In this document: positions 41,012-48,619 of the stretch, one piece after another | How positions within the stretch are numbered: position 1 is the first letter of the stretch | Layout of the letters: every line of letters starts with the position of its first letter | Assembly: GCA_017398585.1 (NCBI GenBank) | Contig: JAFQFS010000158.1 | Span: 1-50,542, forward strand | Direction: 5' to 3' | DNA length: 50,542 nt | DNA from: Clostridia bacterium | Lineage (GTDB): Bacteria > Bacillota > Clostridia > Oscillospirales > CAG-272 | Translations under genes and position numbers: made by a program | Notes under the pieces: generated by a model | The model's input: the letters and a program-made list of their open reading frames with translations, nothing else | Told to the model about the DNA's origin: nothing | Database searches by the model: none

Positions 41012-43756
41012 ATGGATACCATCACCGAACCTTCATCTGCCGTCGTTCAGAAGCCGAAGTTCCGGCTGTCATCGAACGCAAAAACACTGCTCTGGTGCTT
41101 TTTTCTGCCGGTCTTTCTGACGATTGTCATGTACTGCTGCCTGCAGGTCTGGCCGGTCGGGAAGAATTCCGTCCTCGTTCTTGACCTTAACGCGCAGTAC
41201 ATCTACTACTTTGAACAGCTCCGCGACATTCTCCTGTCCGGCGAGTCCATCCTGTACTCGTTCGAACGTGCACTAGGCGGGGAATTCCTCGGAATTTTCG
41301 CGTATTATCTGTCGAGTCCGTTCTCCGTTCTCGTCGCTCTGTTCCCGAAACAGAACATCACCGAGGCGATGTACCTCATCCTCCTGCTCAAATGCGGATT
41401 CTGCGGTCTGACCTTCGGATATTATCTCACGAAACAGCACCGACTGAAACCGCCGTACCGCGTCATGCTGTCGGTGATGTATGCGTTGTCTTCGTACGCC
41501 GTCGTCATGCAGCACAACGTCATGTGGACGGACAATCTCATCGCGTTCCCGCTTCTCATGCTGGGCATCGACGAACTGATCCGGCACGGCAAATACAAGC
41601 TGTACGTCGTTTCGCTCGTCTATGCGATGATGTCGAACTTCTACATCGGCTACATGGCCTGCCTGTTCGTGCTGATCTGGTTCTTCATCCGCTATTTCAT
41701 GTTCGCTCCGGCGGAACGCAGCGAGAACGGCGAAAAAAATCATTTTCTCCGTACGTTCTGCCGGATCGCGTTCTGGTCGCTTGTCGCACTGGCAATCTCC
41801 GCGATCATCATCCTGCCGGTGTATTATTCCCTCTCGTTCGGGAAGCTGGAGTTCTCCGATCCCGATTATGCTGCGGAACAGCTCTTTGACTTTGCCGATC
41901 TGCTGACCAAGGCGTTCTTCGGTTCGTATGATACTGTACGTCCGGAAGGGATGCCGTTCCTGTTCGGCGGTACGCTCGCGCTGATCCTTGCGCCGCTGTA
42001 TTTCTTCGGTGACTGCTTCCCGACCCGGAAAAAGGTCGGCTATGCGGCGATTCTCCTGATCCTTGCGGCGAGCTTCAATTTCAGCATTCTTGACATTATC
42101 TGGCACGGCATGCAGCGTCCGAACTGGCTCAACGCACGTTTCGCCTATATGTTCGTCTTCCTGCTGCTCGTCATGACCGCATACGTCCTTGAAAATCTCC
42201 GCGAATTCGACCGCCGTACGGTCCTTTCCTCCGTTGTGTTCTGGTGCGCGATGCTGGTGATCCTGCAGAAACTGGATTACAAATTCCTGCACGACTTCAT
42301 CGTAATCTGGAGCGGGCTGTTCCTGTTCGCCGTCTACGGCGCACTGATTCCGTGTGCGATGAAAAAGCCTTCTCCGCACGTTCTTCCGGGCATCCTCGCC
42401 GTCGTCGTTACGATGGAAATGCTGCTCAATGCCCTCGCGATGGTTTACCAGTTCGACGAGGATGTTTCCTACTCCAACCGGAATTCGTACCGCCAGATGA
42501 TCGACACCTACGACGAAGCGGTCGGAAAACTCCCCGAAAACGAGGAAAACGCTCTCTATCGTGTGGAAAAACTCGTCCATCGCCGCAAAAACGATAACTT
42601 CGCCCTCGACCTGAACGGTCTCTCCAACTCCACCTCCACGCTGAACGCCCGTGCGGTCGACCTCATGCATCAGTTCGGCTATGCGGCGCAGTCCCACTGG
42701 TCGATGTACATCGGTGCGACCGCCGTGACCGACGCCCTGTTCGGCATCAAATACGTCATCGTGGATGAAACGGACGACAAGCCGGTTATGGATTACATCC
42801 ATCGGCTGTACAATCACTACGCGTCCACGGACGGGCATCTTGACGTGTACGAAAATCCCTATGCTCTTTCGGTTGCCTATTCCGCGAACGAAAAGGTTCT
42901 TGAGTATGATGTTCCGCCGGAAGATCCCGACGATGAGCGCTACGACGATCCGTTCACCTACATGAACAAGCTGATGTCTGCTCTGCTCGGACGGGACGTG
43001 AAAATCTGGCACGCGTGCAGCGTCGAGGAATCGGAAACCTTCGGCGTGGACATGGCGTTTGCAACCGAGCACCGCGGCTATGAAGTCAACGGTGAACTGA
43101 CACCGAAGCTGCAGTACATTCTCGACATCGAATCCGACGACCTGCTGTACGTCTACTTCCCCTCCGACTGGCCGCGCGAATGCGAAATGAAGGTCAATGA
43201 CAAAAACATCGGTACCTTCTTCGATGCTCAGAACTTCGCGATCCGTGAACTCGGCTCGTTTGAAATCGGCGAGCAGGTCGACTTCCGGCTGTATCTGGAA
43301 GAAGACGACCTCTACATCCGCTCCGGCTGCCAGTTCTTCTGGCACTTCGACGAGGATGCGTTCCTCGAAGCCGTCGCGGAACTTCAGGACGGCGTGATGG
43401 ACGCGTATTCCGAAACAGATGACCACATCTCCGGCACCATCCGCGTTCCCGAAGGCGACCGCGTCGTCTTCACGACCATCCCGTACGACGCCGGCTGGGA
43501 AGTCACCGTGGACGGTCAGCCCGTCGAAACCCTCCCCGTTCTGAACGAGACCCTGCTCGCATTCCCGATCACGCCCGGTGAACACGAACTGGAATTCCGC
43601 TACAGACCCGACTGCGTGAAGTACGGTCTGATCCTGACGTTCGGCGGACTTGCCGTATTTGCCGCCGCATGCGGACTTGACGTTTACCGGAAACGCCGGA
43701 AAACCGTTTCCGTTCCCGAAGAAATCATAAACGAGGATAACGAGGATACAGAATAA
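41012..43756 (+). CDS. YfhO family membrane protein
   Basis: This 914-residue protein has an N-terminal half with about 10-12 membrane segments (KTLLWCFFLPVFLTIVMYC, GIFAYYLSSPFSVLVALF, LLLKCGFCGLTFGYYL and others). A large extracytoplasmic C-terminal region follows, and a last membrane segment (LILTFGGLAVFAAACGL) near the end. The segment VLDLNAQYIYYFEQLRDILLSG is typical of YfhO. Members of this GT-C-like family help glycosylate or modify teichoic/lipoteichoic acids in Firmicutes. The GGAGGAG site within the end of DUF951 is 17 nt from the ATG. ruvA starts directly after its stop. Confidence 0.88.
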   Translation: MDTITEPSSAVVQKPKFRLSSNAKTLLWCFFLPVFLTIVMYCCLQVWPVGKNSVLVLDLNAQYIYYFEQLRDILLSGESILYSFERALGGEFLGIFAYYLSSPFSVLVALFPKQNITEAMYLILLLKCGFCGLTFGYYLTKQHRLKPPYRVMLSVMYALSSYAVVMQHNVMWTDNLIAFPLLMLGIDELIRHGKYKLYVVSLVYAMMSNFYIGYMACLFVLIWFFIRYFMFAPAERSENGEKNHFLRTFCRIAFWSLVALAISAIIILPVYYSLSFGKLEFSDPDYAAEQLFDFADLLTKAFFGSYDTVRPEGMPFLFGGTLALILAPLYFFGDCFPTRKKVGYAAILLILAASFNFSILDIIWHGMQRPNWLNARFAYMFVFLLLVMTAYVLENLREFDRRTVLSSVVFWCAMLVILQKLDYKFLHDFIVIWSGLFLFAVYGALIPCAMKKPSPHVLPGILAVVVTMEMLLNALAMVYQFDEDVSYSNRNSYRQMIDTYDEAVGKLPENEENALYRVEKLVHRRKNDNFALDLNGLSNSTSTLNARAVDLMHQFGYAAQSHWSMYIGATAVTDALFGIKYVIVDETDDKPVMDYIHRLYNHYASTDGHLDVYENPYALSVAYSANEKVLEYDVPPEDPDDERYDDPFTYMNKLMSALLGRDVKIWHACSVEESETFGVDMAFATEHRGYEVNGELTPKLQYILDIESDDLLYVYFPSDWPRECEMKVNDKNIGTFFDAQNFAIRELGSFEIGEQVDFRLYLEEDDLYIRSGCQFFWHFDEDAFLEAVAELQDGVMDAYSETDDHISGTIRVPEGDRVVFTTIPYDAGWEVTVDGQPVETLPVLNETLLAFPITPGEHELEFRYRPDCVKYGLILTFGGLAVFAAACGLDVYRKRRKTVSVPEEIINEDNEDTE

Positions 43757-44413
43757 ATGATAGAAACCTTATACGGACGAATTTTCGAAACCGACGCTCT
43801 CACCTGCTCCGCCATCATCGAATGCGCGGGCGTCGGCTACAAAGTCTCGGTCACGGCGAATACGCTCGCACAGCTTCCCGCGCCCGAATACGAACCGGAC
43901 GGAACGCAGGTTGCCGGAAAACCGGTGCGCATCTATACGCACATGGCAGTCCGGGAAGACGGTGTGGAGCTGTTCGGCTTCTACAGCCGCGAAGAACTGG
44001 ACATGTTCCGCCTGCTCATCAGCGTCTCGGGCGTCGGTCCGAAGGCAGGAATGTCGATCCTGTCCCTGCTCACACCAAAAAAGCTCGCGCTCGTCATCGC
44101 GGCGGAAGATACCAAATCCATCTCCCGTGCTCCCGGTGTCGGTGCAAAAACCGCTGCACGCGTCGTCCTTGAACTGAAGGAAAAGGTCGCCAAAACCTTC
44201 CCGCAGTTCACGGCAGACAATACTGTGGAGCAGGACGTTCCCGCCACCTCTCCCAAAGCTGCGAAATCCGGCAGTCTCACGGATGCACGCGACGCGCTCG
44301 TCGTCCTCGGCTACTCCCGTTCGGAAGTCGCTGCCGCCATGAAAAACGTCGATCCCGCGCAATCCACCGAAACCATCATCAAGCAGGCTCTTGCCGTCCT
44401 GATGAAGAACTAA
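43757..44413 (+). CDS. ruvA: Holliday junction branch migration protein RuvA
   Basis: RuvA binds Holliday junctions as a tetramer and loads RuvB. The 218-residue protein has the N-terminal OB fold (MIETLYGRIFE, YTHMAVREDGVELFGF), a double helix-hairpin-helix region (LLISVSGVGPKAGMSIL and ISRAPGVGAKTAARVVLELK) and the C-terminal RuvB-binding domain (ARDALVVLGYSRSEV). The ATG follows the YfhO stop directly with no gap. H15 lies between it and ruvB. Confidence 0.96.
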   Translation: MIETLYGRIFETDALTCSAIIECAGVGYKVSVTANTLAQLPAPEYEPDGTQVAGKPVRIYTHMAVREDGVELFGFYSREELDMFRLLISVSGVGPKAGMSILSLLTPKKLALVIAAEDTKSISRAPGVGAKTAARVVLELKEKVAKTFPQFTADNTVEQDVPATSPKAAKSGSLTDARDALVVLGYSRSEVAAAMKNVDPAQSTETIIKQALAVLMKN

Positions 44414-44441
44414 CGCCCTGCACCCAACCATATACCTATTA

Positions 44442-44509
44442 CAGATTGAAGTTTTTTGAAAGGGGTTCGGGGAAAACTTTTTTTCAAAAAAGTTTTCCCC
44501 GAGAAACTA
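44442..44509 (+). repeat. Dispersed hairpin element H15 between ruvA and ruvB
   Basis: AGATTGAAGTTTTTTGAAAG precedes stem CGGGGAAAACTTTTTT / AAAAAAGTTTTCCCCG (44468-44501). The element ends 10 bp before the ruvB start and splits a gene pair that is normally contiguous. Confidence 0.87.
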
Positions 44510-44518
44510 TATAATATA

Positions 44519-45610
44519 ATGAACGAAGAATTTGATTTTGAAAACCGGATTGTGACGACGGAGTTCACGCGCGAGGACGGGGAAGGCGAAGCCAGTCTGC
44601 GTCCGCATTCGCTGGACGAGTACATCGGACAGGAACGTGCGAAGGAAAATCTGAAAATTCTCCTTGAAGCCGCCAAGCTGCGCGGGGACACCATCGACCA
44701 TGTCCTTCTCTACGGTCCTCCGGGGCTCGGCAAAACGACGCTGTCCGCCATCATCGCAAACGAAATGGGAGTCAATCTCCGGATCACCTCCGGTCCCGCG
44801 CTGGAAAAAGGCGGCGACCTTGTTGCGCTTCTCACCAACCTGAGCGAAGGGGACGTCCTCTTCATTGACGAAATCCACCGGATCACCCGCAACACGGAAG
44901 AATTCCTCTACTCCGCCATGGAAGACTTCGCAATCGACATTTTCCTCGGCAAAGGTCCGTCCGCGCGAAGCATCCGGATTGACATCCCGCACTTCACGCT
45001 CATCGGCGCAACCACCCGTGCCGGTCAGCTTTCCACCCCTCTTCGCGACCGTTTCGGTGTTCAGCAGAGACTCGAACTGTACACACCGGAGGAACTGGCA
45101 ATCATTGTCAAGCGGAGTGCATCGATCCTGGACGTTCCGATCGACGAAGACGGCGCAATGGAAATCGCGTCCCGTTCCCGCGGTACGCCGCGTATTGCGA
45201 ACCGTCTGCTGAAGCGTGTCCGCGACTATGCGCAGGTCAAGGGGGATGGCCGGATCACACTGGAAATGGCACAAAGTTCCCTGAAAATGCTCGAAATCGA
45301 CGAACTCGGTCTCGACCTGACCGACCGCCGGATGCTTGAGACGATCATCCGTTCCTATGACGGCGGACCGGTCGGTCTGGAAACGCTGGCGGCAACCATC
45401 GGCGAAGAAGCCATCACGATTGAAGACGTATGCGAACCGTATCTGCTGCAGATCGGCTTCCTCGCGCGTACAACGCGCGGACGCATGGTCACACGGATGG
45501 GATACGATCATCTCGGCATCCCGTACCACGCAAAGAACGACGCGCCGGTCGGTTCGGGACAGATCTCGCTCGTGGCGGACGTGACCGATGAAACGGAGGA
45601 ATACGAATAA
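44519..45610 (+). CDS. ruvB: Holliday junction ATP-dependent helicase RuvB
   Basis: RuvB is the AAA+ motor of branch migration. The corrected 363-residue protein has Walker [10 protein letters not shown] (66-74), Walker B LFIDEIHR, the sensor/ATP arginine regions [18 protein letters not shown], and the C-terminal winged helix ([17 protein letters not shown]). ATG 44519 ([10 protein letters not shown]) is the family-like start. The preceding 21 in-frame codons are derived from hairpin element H15 and are not expected in RuvB. No Shine-Dalgarno sequence lies between the hairpin and the ATG. Confidence 0.96.
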   Translation: MNEEFDFENRIVTTEFTREDGEGEASLRPHSLDEYIGQERAKENLKILLEAAKLRGDTIDHVLLYGPPGLGKTTLSAIIANEMGVNLRITSGPALEKGGDLVALLTNLSEGDVLFIDEIHRITRNTEEFLYSAMEDFAIDIFLGKGPSARSIRIDIPHFTLIGATTRAGQLSTPLRDRFGVQQRLELYTPEELAIIVKRSASILDVPIDEDGAMEIASRSRGTPRIANRLLKRVRDYAQVKGDGRITLEMAQSSLKMLEIDELGLDLTDRRMLETIIRSYDGGPVGLETLAATIGEEAITIEDVCEPYLLQIGFLARTTRGRMVTRMGYDHLGIPYHAKNDAPVGSGQISLVADVTDETEEYE

Positions 45611-45611
45611 C

Positions 45612-46151
45612 ATGGCGGAACTCTGGGATTTATACGACCTCCACGGCAATCTTACAGGAGAAACCTACGTCCGTGACAGCGGCGAGCCGTTTCCGCAGGA
45701 CAGATACCACATTGTTGTGGAAATCTACACGATCCACCGCGGCGAACTTCTGCTGACAAAGCGTGACGAACGCAAGCCGTTCGGCGGTTTATGGGAATAC
45801 ACGGGCGGATCGGTGGTCGCCGGTGAGGACAGCCTTACCGGCGCGGTACGCGAACTTGCGGAGGAAACGGGAATCGAGCGGGATCCGTCGGAATTCATAC
45901 AGATTTCGTCCCTGCTGCGGATCGCACGCGGTGACCAGCTCTGGCGGATGGACGCGTACGCGCTGATCATCCCCGACGACGCCCCCCGTCCGGAGGTGGT
46001 GTATCAGGAAGGTGAAACGGTCGGTCACATCTGGCTGAAGCGGGATGCTGCGAACGCGTTCATTGATTCTCCGGCGTTTGTGGGTCATGTGGCAAAACGG
46101 TATCACATGGCGGAAGACACCCTGTGGAAACTCTCGGATATGCGGAGATAA
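45612..46151 (+). CDS. Nudix hydrolase
   Basis: This 179-residue protein has the Nudix box GGSVVAGEDSLTGAVRELAEETGI, split here as GGSVVAGED and AVRELAEETGI (about residues 60-83), with the REL-EE core. The N-terminal ELWDLYDLHGNLTGETYVR resembles the IDI/YfcD-like Nudix group, so a nucleotide diphosphate or isoprenoid-type substrate is possible; specificity is open. It starts one base after the ruvB stop, with GGAGG inside the end of ruvB 12 nt upstream. It is the last gene of the operon. Confidence 0.88.
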   Translation: MAELWDLYDLHGNLTGETYVRDSGEPFPQDRYHIVVEIYTIHRGELLLTKRDERKPFGGLWEYTGGSVVAGEDSLTGAVRELAEETGIERDPSEFIQISSLLRIARGDQLWRMDAYALIIPDDAPRPEVVYQEGETVGHIWLKRDAANAFIDSPAFVGHVAKRYHMAEDTLWKLSDMRR

Positions 46152-46154
46152 CAG

Positions 46155-46183
46155 AAAAAAGGACTGCGTGCAGTCCTTTTTTT
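46155..46183. terminator. Bidirectional terminator after the ruvAB operon
   Basis: AAAAAAGGACTGC and GCAGTCCTTTTTTT form a strong stem with T runs on both strands. It serves the Nudix gene on the plus strand and the zinc-ribbon gene on the minus strand. Confidence 0.92.
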
Positions 46184-46190
46184 GGTTTGT

Positions 46191-46424
46191 TCAGTCCGAG
46201 TCCGTATGGTTTCCGTTTTCGGTATCAATGAGGAATTTTTTGCAGTCCGCACAGCGGTAAACAACGACAAAATGTCCGGCGGCGTCACTCGTTCCGAGGT
46301 CAACCGCATCGGCTGCCAGAATCCCGAGTGCAGGAAGCACGCTTTTCTTTGTCCTCCAGACCACGCAGTCGCGGGAATGAATGTAACCTTTTTCCATCTC
46401 TTTTCCGCAGTAGGGACACTTCAT
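46191..46424 (-). CDS. Zinc-ribbon protein, DUF6487-like
   Basis: This 77-residue protein begins MKCPYCGKEMEKGYIHSRDCVVW and has a second cysteine pair in YRCADCKKFLID, forming a zinc ribbon. The N-terminal CPYCGKEMEKGY pattern is that of the DUF6487 (PF20097-like) group, common in Clostridia, of unknown function. Its ATG overlaps the stop codon of the CD3324-family frame (ATGA), so the two genes are a translationally coupled pair. The terminator follows its stop by 8 bp. Confidence 0.85.
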   Translation of the reverse strand: MKCPYCGKEMEKGYIHSRDCVVWRTKKSVLPALGILAADAVDLGTSDAAGHFVVVYRCADCKKFLIDTENGNHTDSD

Positions 46425-46702
46425 ATTCTTTCCTCCTCCATACAGTTTCTGATAATCTTCCGGATGCTGTCCGGGCAGAGGCAGTATTTTTCGGCAAGCT
46501 CCGTCACCGATCGCCCTTCGCGATATTCATCCAGAATGGCACGGTTCCGCTTATCGTACTCGGCGCGGGTACCGGTCTTTCCGCCCCATGTCCTGCGCTT
46601 CTCCGCCGCCTTCGGAATATAGATCGCTTCGCCCTCAATATAATTTCTGATCTGTGCAAGAAGTTCCTTCGGCAGAACTTCTTCCGCGTTTATGTAGCCT
46701 AT
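46421..46702 (-). pseudogene. CD3324-family regulator gene with its start codon removed by an insertion
   Basis: An intact 93-residue frame, beginning IGYINAEEVLPKELL and continuing with IYIPKAAEKRRTWGGKTGTR, EYDKRNRAILDEYREG and a helix-turn-helix (SVTELAEKYCLCPDSIRKII), matches the CD3324-family pattern. There is no in-frame ATG, GTG or TTG between the upstream stop codon (46739-46741) and this region; the first codon in a start-like position is ATA at 46702. Removing the 148-nt element upstream would place ATG directly before ATA-GGC-TAC, preceded by AAGGAGG. The coding part itself shows no damage. Either translation starts at AUA, or the gene is silenced. Confidence 0.75.
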
Positions 46703-46850
46703 AGGTGTACCGCCTTTCGTAATGCGTGACTTCTTCCGTCAAACGCGGGAAAAGCCCACGGCATTTTCCTGCCCTGAGCGACTCTCCCGTTGTCTGTCTG
46801 TGGGTACACCGACGTCTCCGTCAGAGTACTGCCACCTCCACAGCAATCGT
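46703..46850 (-). ncRNA. Structured RNA resembling HEARO/omega RNA, inserted at an ATGA site
   Basis: This 148-nt minus-strand element is closed by a perfect 8-bp helix, GGTGTACC (46810-46803) with GGTACACC (46711-46704). Inside are a helix pairing CGGGAGAG (46789-46782) with CTTTTCCCG (46754-46746), a hairpin GGCA-GGAAAA-TGCC (46773-46760), and a hairpin GCGT-GAC / GTC-ACGC (46746-46724). The 5' part reads ACTCTGACGGAG then GTGTACCCAC, which resembles the conserved core of HEARO/omega RNAs as I remember it. HEAROs are about 150 nt and integrate after ATGA or GTGA, as here. No iscB or other nuclease gene is present in the window. Family assignment needs a covariance-model search. Confidence 0.6.
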
Positions 46851-46905
46851 CATTTCACATTACCTCCTTTTCTTCAAGGATTCCAGCACCGGTTGCTGTA
46901 CCTCT

Positions 46906-46934
46906 ATTATATACCCTCTGTCTTGATTTTGCAA
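46906..46934 (-). promoter_or_regulatory. Promoter reading through the HEARO-like element
   Basis: On the minus strand TTGCAA (46929-46934) and TATAAT (46906-46911) are 17 bp apart. A short hairpin, CAGCA-ACCGG-TGCTG, and AAGGAGG follow before ATGA at 46853-46850. The transcript would contain the structured element, the CD3324-family frame and the zinc-ribbon gene. Confidence 0.82.
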
Positions 46935-46975
46935 TAGAAAGAATCGTTGGATTTATTCTTTCTTTTGGGGAAGTG

Positions 46976-47016
46976 TCAATTATCAGTTCAGGGGAAACAG
47001 CGGCTTTCTTTCAAAA
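46976..47016 (+). repeat. Short dispersed repeat S1
   Basis: AGTTCAGGGGAAACAGCGGC followed by TTTCTTTC recurs as AGTTCAGGGGAGACGGTCGC with TTTCTTGAAAG at 50213-50252. Both copies are preceded by a TTGGGG-AG run. The rest of 46935-47092 is AT-rich and holds no recognisable gene. Confidence 0.55.
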
Positions 47017-47092
47017 AACGCCCGGTTTTCCTTTCCTGCACCCTGCACTCTCACACATATAAACAATTAACATATGATTATTATTTAACCAA

Positions 47093-47121
47093 TTGACAGT
47101 TTCCAAAAAGTATGATATAAT
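47093..47121 (+). promoter_or_regulatory. Consensus promoter of the MarR gene
   Basis: TTGACA (47093-47098) and TATAAT (47116-47121) match the consensus with 17-bp spacing. Upstream, CAATTAA and TTAACCAATTG (about 47064-47096) form a loose inverted repeat that could be an autoregulatory MarR operator. Confidence 0.88.
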
Positions 47122-47187
47122 TGGGGAGATAGAGAACTACAATTGCCGCAATGTTGAAAAAAGGCGGTACGAACGGAGGGAAGGCCT

Positions 47188-47685
47188 GTGTCTGAAGTAA
47201 ATGATTTAGCGATCGCCCGGAAGTTTCTTGATTTTATGGTGGATTATTATGCGATGATGCGGCGTCATCTTGTGGATGCAAACGAATACCGGATGCACTC
47301 GCACGGTTTTTCGACGCTGTATGCGCTTCGCTCGTACCGGAACTCTCCGATCACGATGACGCAGTTTGCGAACGAAATGGGGATCACGAAACAGCAGCTC
47401 ACAAAGCTGGTCAACGATCTTGAGGAAAAGCAATACGTTGTCCGTTCGCACAACAAGGAGAACCGGAGACAGGTTTATATCGAAATCACCGACCGCGGGG
47501 TCCAGCACCTCGAAAAGATGCTCGGCGGAATCGTGCACGAGATCCTCACCGCGCTCACCGGTTTCCCCGATGATGACAAGCAGAAAATCGCCGAATGCTC
47601 CGAAATCATGTCCGCGCTTCTGCGGCGCGACGCCGAGAACTGCCTGGAACGCGGCACTGTTCCCGTTCCCGCAAAAGACGAATAA
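47188..47685 (+). CDS. MarR family transcriptional regulator
   Basis: This 165-residue protein has a winged helix-turn-helix at residues 55-105: MTQFANEMGITKQQLTKLVN as the DNA-reading part and RSHNKENRRQVYIEIT as the wing. Helices at both ends would form the dimer interface. It starts with GTG at 47188, preceded by GGAGGGAAGG. MarR proteins usually repress their own operon and respond to small phenolic or oxidative ligands. Only one downstream gene is coupled, so its target may lie elsewhere. Confidence 0.92.
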   Translation: MSEVNDLAIARKFLDFMVDYYAMMRRHLVDANEYRMHSHGFSTLYALRSYRNSPITMTQFANEMGITKQQLTKLVNDLEEKQYVVRSHNKENRRQVYIEITDRGVQHLEKMLGGIVHEILTALTGFPDDDKQKIAECSEIMSALLRRDAENCLERGTVPVPAKDE

Positions 47686-47689
47686 CTCC

Positions 47690-48148
47690 ATGGCAAAGGA
47701 CTACTACCACGACATCCTCCTACTGGAAATTGCACGCTATGCAAAGATCCGCAGCATGGATCCCGAAAATCTCGATGAATACGGTGCTTCCGTCTTCGCA
47801 ACATGGTATACCCAGAATCCGTTCGGGTGCGCCGACCGCGACAACATCTGCAACTTCGATGAACCGCAGGAACCGATCGTTTTCGATAAAAAATCCGCGC
47901 TGGAAGCCTTCGGAAACCGACCTCTCGGAGAAGATCCGCCGGCACCGAAAAAAACGAAAAGCCGGAAGAAATCCAGAGGCATCCGCTTCACCGCGCATAC
48001 CCATCCGAACGAGCCGCTCGTCCCCTCTCCGGACGATCTCCTTGTCTACTCACGGTTCGATTCCGACATTTCCCGTGCGGAAGAACAGCTCGTTCATTTC
48101 ATCATCGACGGCTATACCTGCCGTAAAGCCGAAAAACAAGAAAAATAG
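47690..48148 (+). CDS. Unknown protein coupled to MarR
   Basis: This 152-residue soluble protein starts 4 bp after the MarR stop. It has an acidic N-terminal helical part (DYYHDILLLEIARYAKIRSM), a motif WYTQNPFGCADRDNICNFDEP with two cysteines, a lysine-rich stretch PKKTKSRKKSRG, and a C-terminal FIIDGYTCRKAEKQEK. I do not recognise a family. Tight coupling to MarR suggests a shared function or co-regulation. Confidence 0.75.
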   Translation: MAKDYYHDILLLEIARYAKIRSMDPENLDEYGASVFATWYTQNPFGCADRDNICNFDEPQEPIVFDKKSALEAFGNRPLGEDPPAPKKTKSRKKSRGIRFTAHTHPNEPLVPSPDDLLVYSRFDSDISRAEEQLVHFIIDGYTCRKAEKQEK

Positions 48149-48149
48149 C

Positions 48150-48186
48150 AAACAGGACTTCCGAATTCCGGATGTCCTGTTTTTTC
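48150..48186. terminator. Terminator after the MarR operon
   Basis: AAACAGGAC and GTCCTGTTTTTT flank an inner TTCCGAATTCCGGA palindrome. On the minus strand it also follows the Nudix gene stop at 48189. Confidence 0.88.
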
Positions 48187-48188
48187 CT

Positions 48189-48614
48189 TTATTCCGTTTC
48201 TTCCGTTCCTGTCTCCGGATCACGGGCTTTCAGCAGACGCATGATGTGCCCGATGTTCCCGTCCCCGGCAAAGCGGTCGTAATCAAAGAAATTCTCCGTC
48301 AGCGGAAGCCAGTACAGGTCGTTTTCTTCTCCGTGTACCTCCACTTCGTGCCGCAGAATCCCGAAATACACCTCGATCACCATCCCATGCAGGTGATACG
48401 TGAAATCCATGAAGCGCACAAGTTCCACGTCGTCCCGCGTGATTGCGGTTTCCTCGTACAGCTCGCGGTACGCCGCGTCCAGATGATCTTCGCCGTCCTC
48501 GATGTGTCCGCCCGGCATATTGAATTTCCCCCTGTACGGCTCTTTCCGCCGGAGACACATCAGGATCTTATCCCGCTCCGGCGACCAGACCGCACATACA
48601 TTCAGTTCCACCAT
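48189..48614 (-). CDS. Nudix hydrolase, MTH1/8-oxo-dGTPase-like
   Basis: This 141-residue protein has a Nudix box GGHIEDGEDHLDAAYRELYEET at about residues 35-56 (given by its core residues GG, E, REL, EE). The N-terminus MVELNVCAVWSPERDKILMCLRR and the FNMPGGH segment resemble oxidised-nucleotide pyrophosphatases. I prefer ATG 48614 because the upstream GH5 gene ends at 48620; an earlier start would overlap it. No strong ribosome binding site is visible. It is co-transcribed with the GH5 gene. Confidence 0.85.
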   Translation of the reverse strand: MVELNVCAVWSPERDKILMCLRRKEPYRGKFNMPGGHIEDGEDHLDAAYRELYEETAITRDDVELVRFMDFTYHLHGMVIEVYFGILRHEVEVHGEENDLYWLPLTENFFDYDRFAGDGNIGHIMRLLKARDPETGTEETE

Positions 48615-48619
48615 ACCGC

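Noticed and set aside
2204-44509. Hairpin elements as ordinary rho-independent terminators
   Set aside because: The T-rich part is inside the stem, not after it, and several copies lie within operons or directly before start codons. A partial effect on transcription is not excluded.
2204-44509. Hairpin repeats as a CRISPR array
   Set aside because: Copies are dispersed over 42 kb, in both orientations, without regular spacers or cas genes.
47150-47187. T-box-like string AAAAAAGGCGGTACG before the MarR gene
   Set aside because: Only a short partial match to the T-box core, with no specifier stem or terminator in the short leader. A similar string before the CD3324 frame is part of the HEARO-like closing helix.
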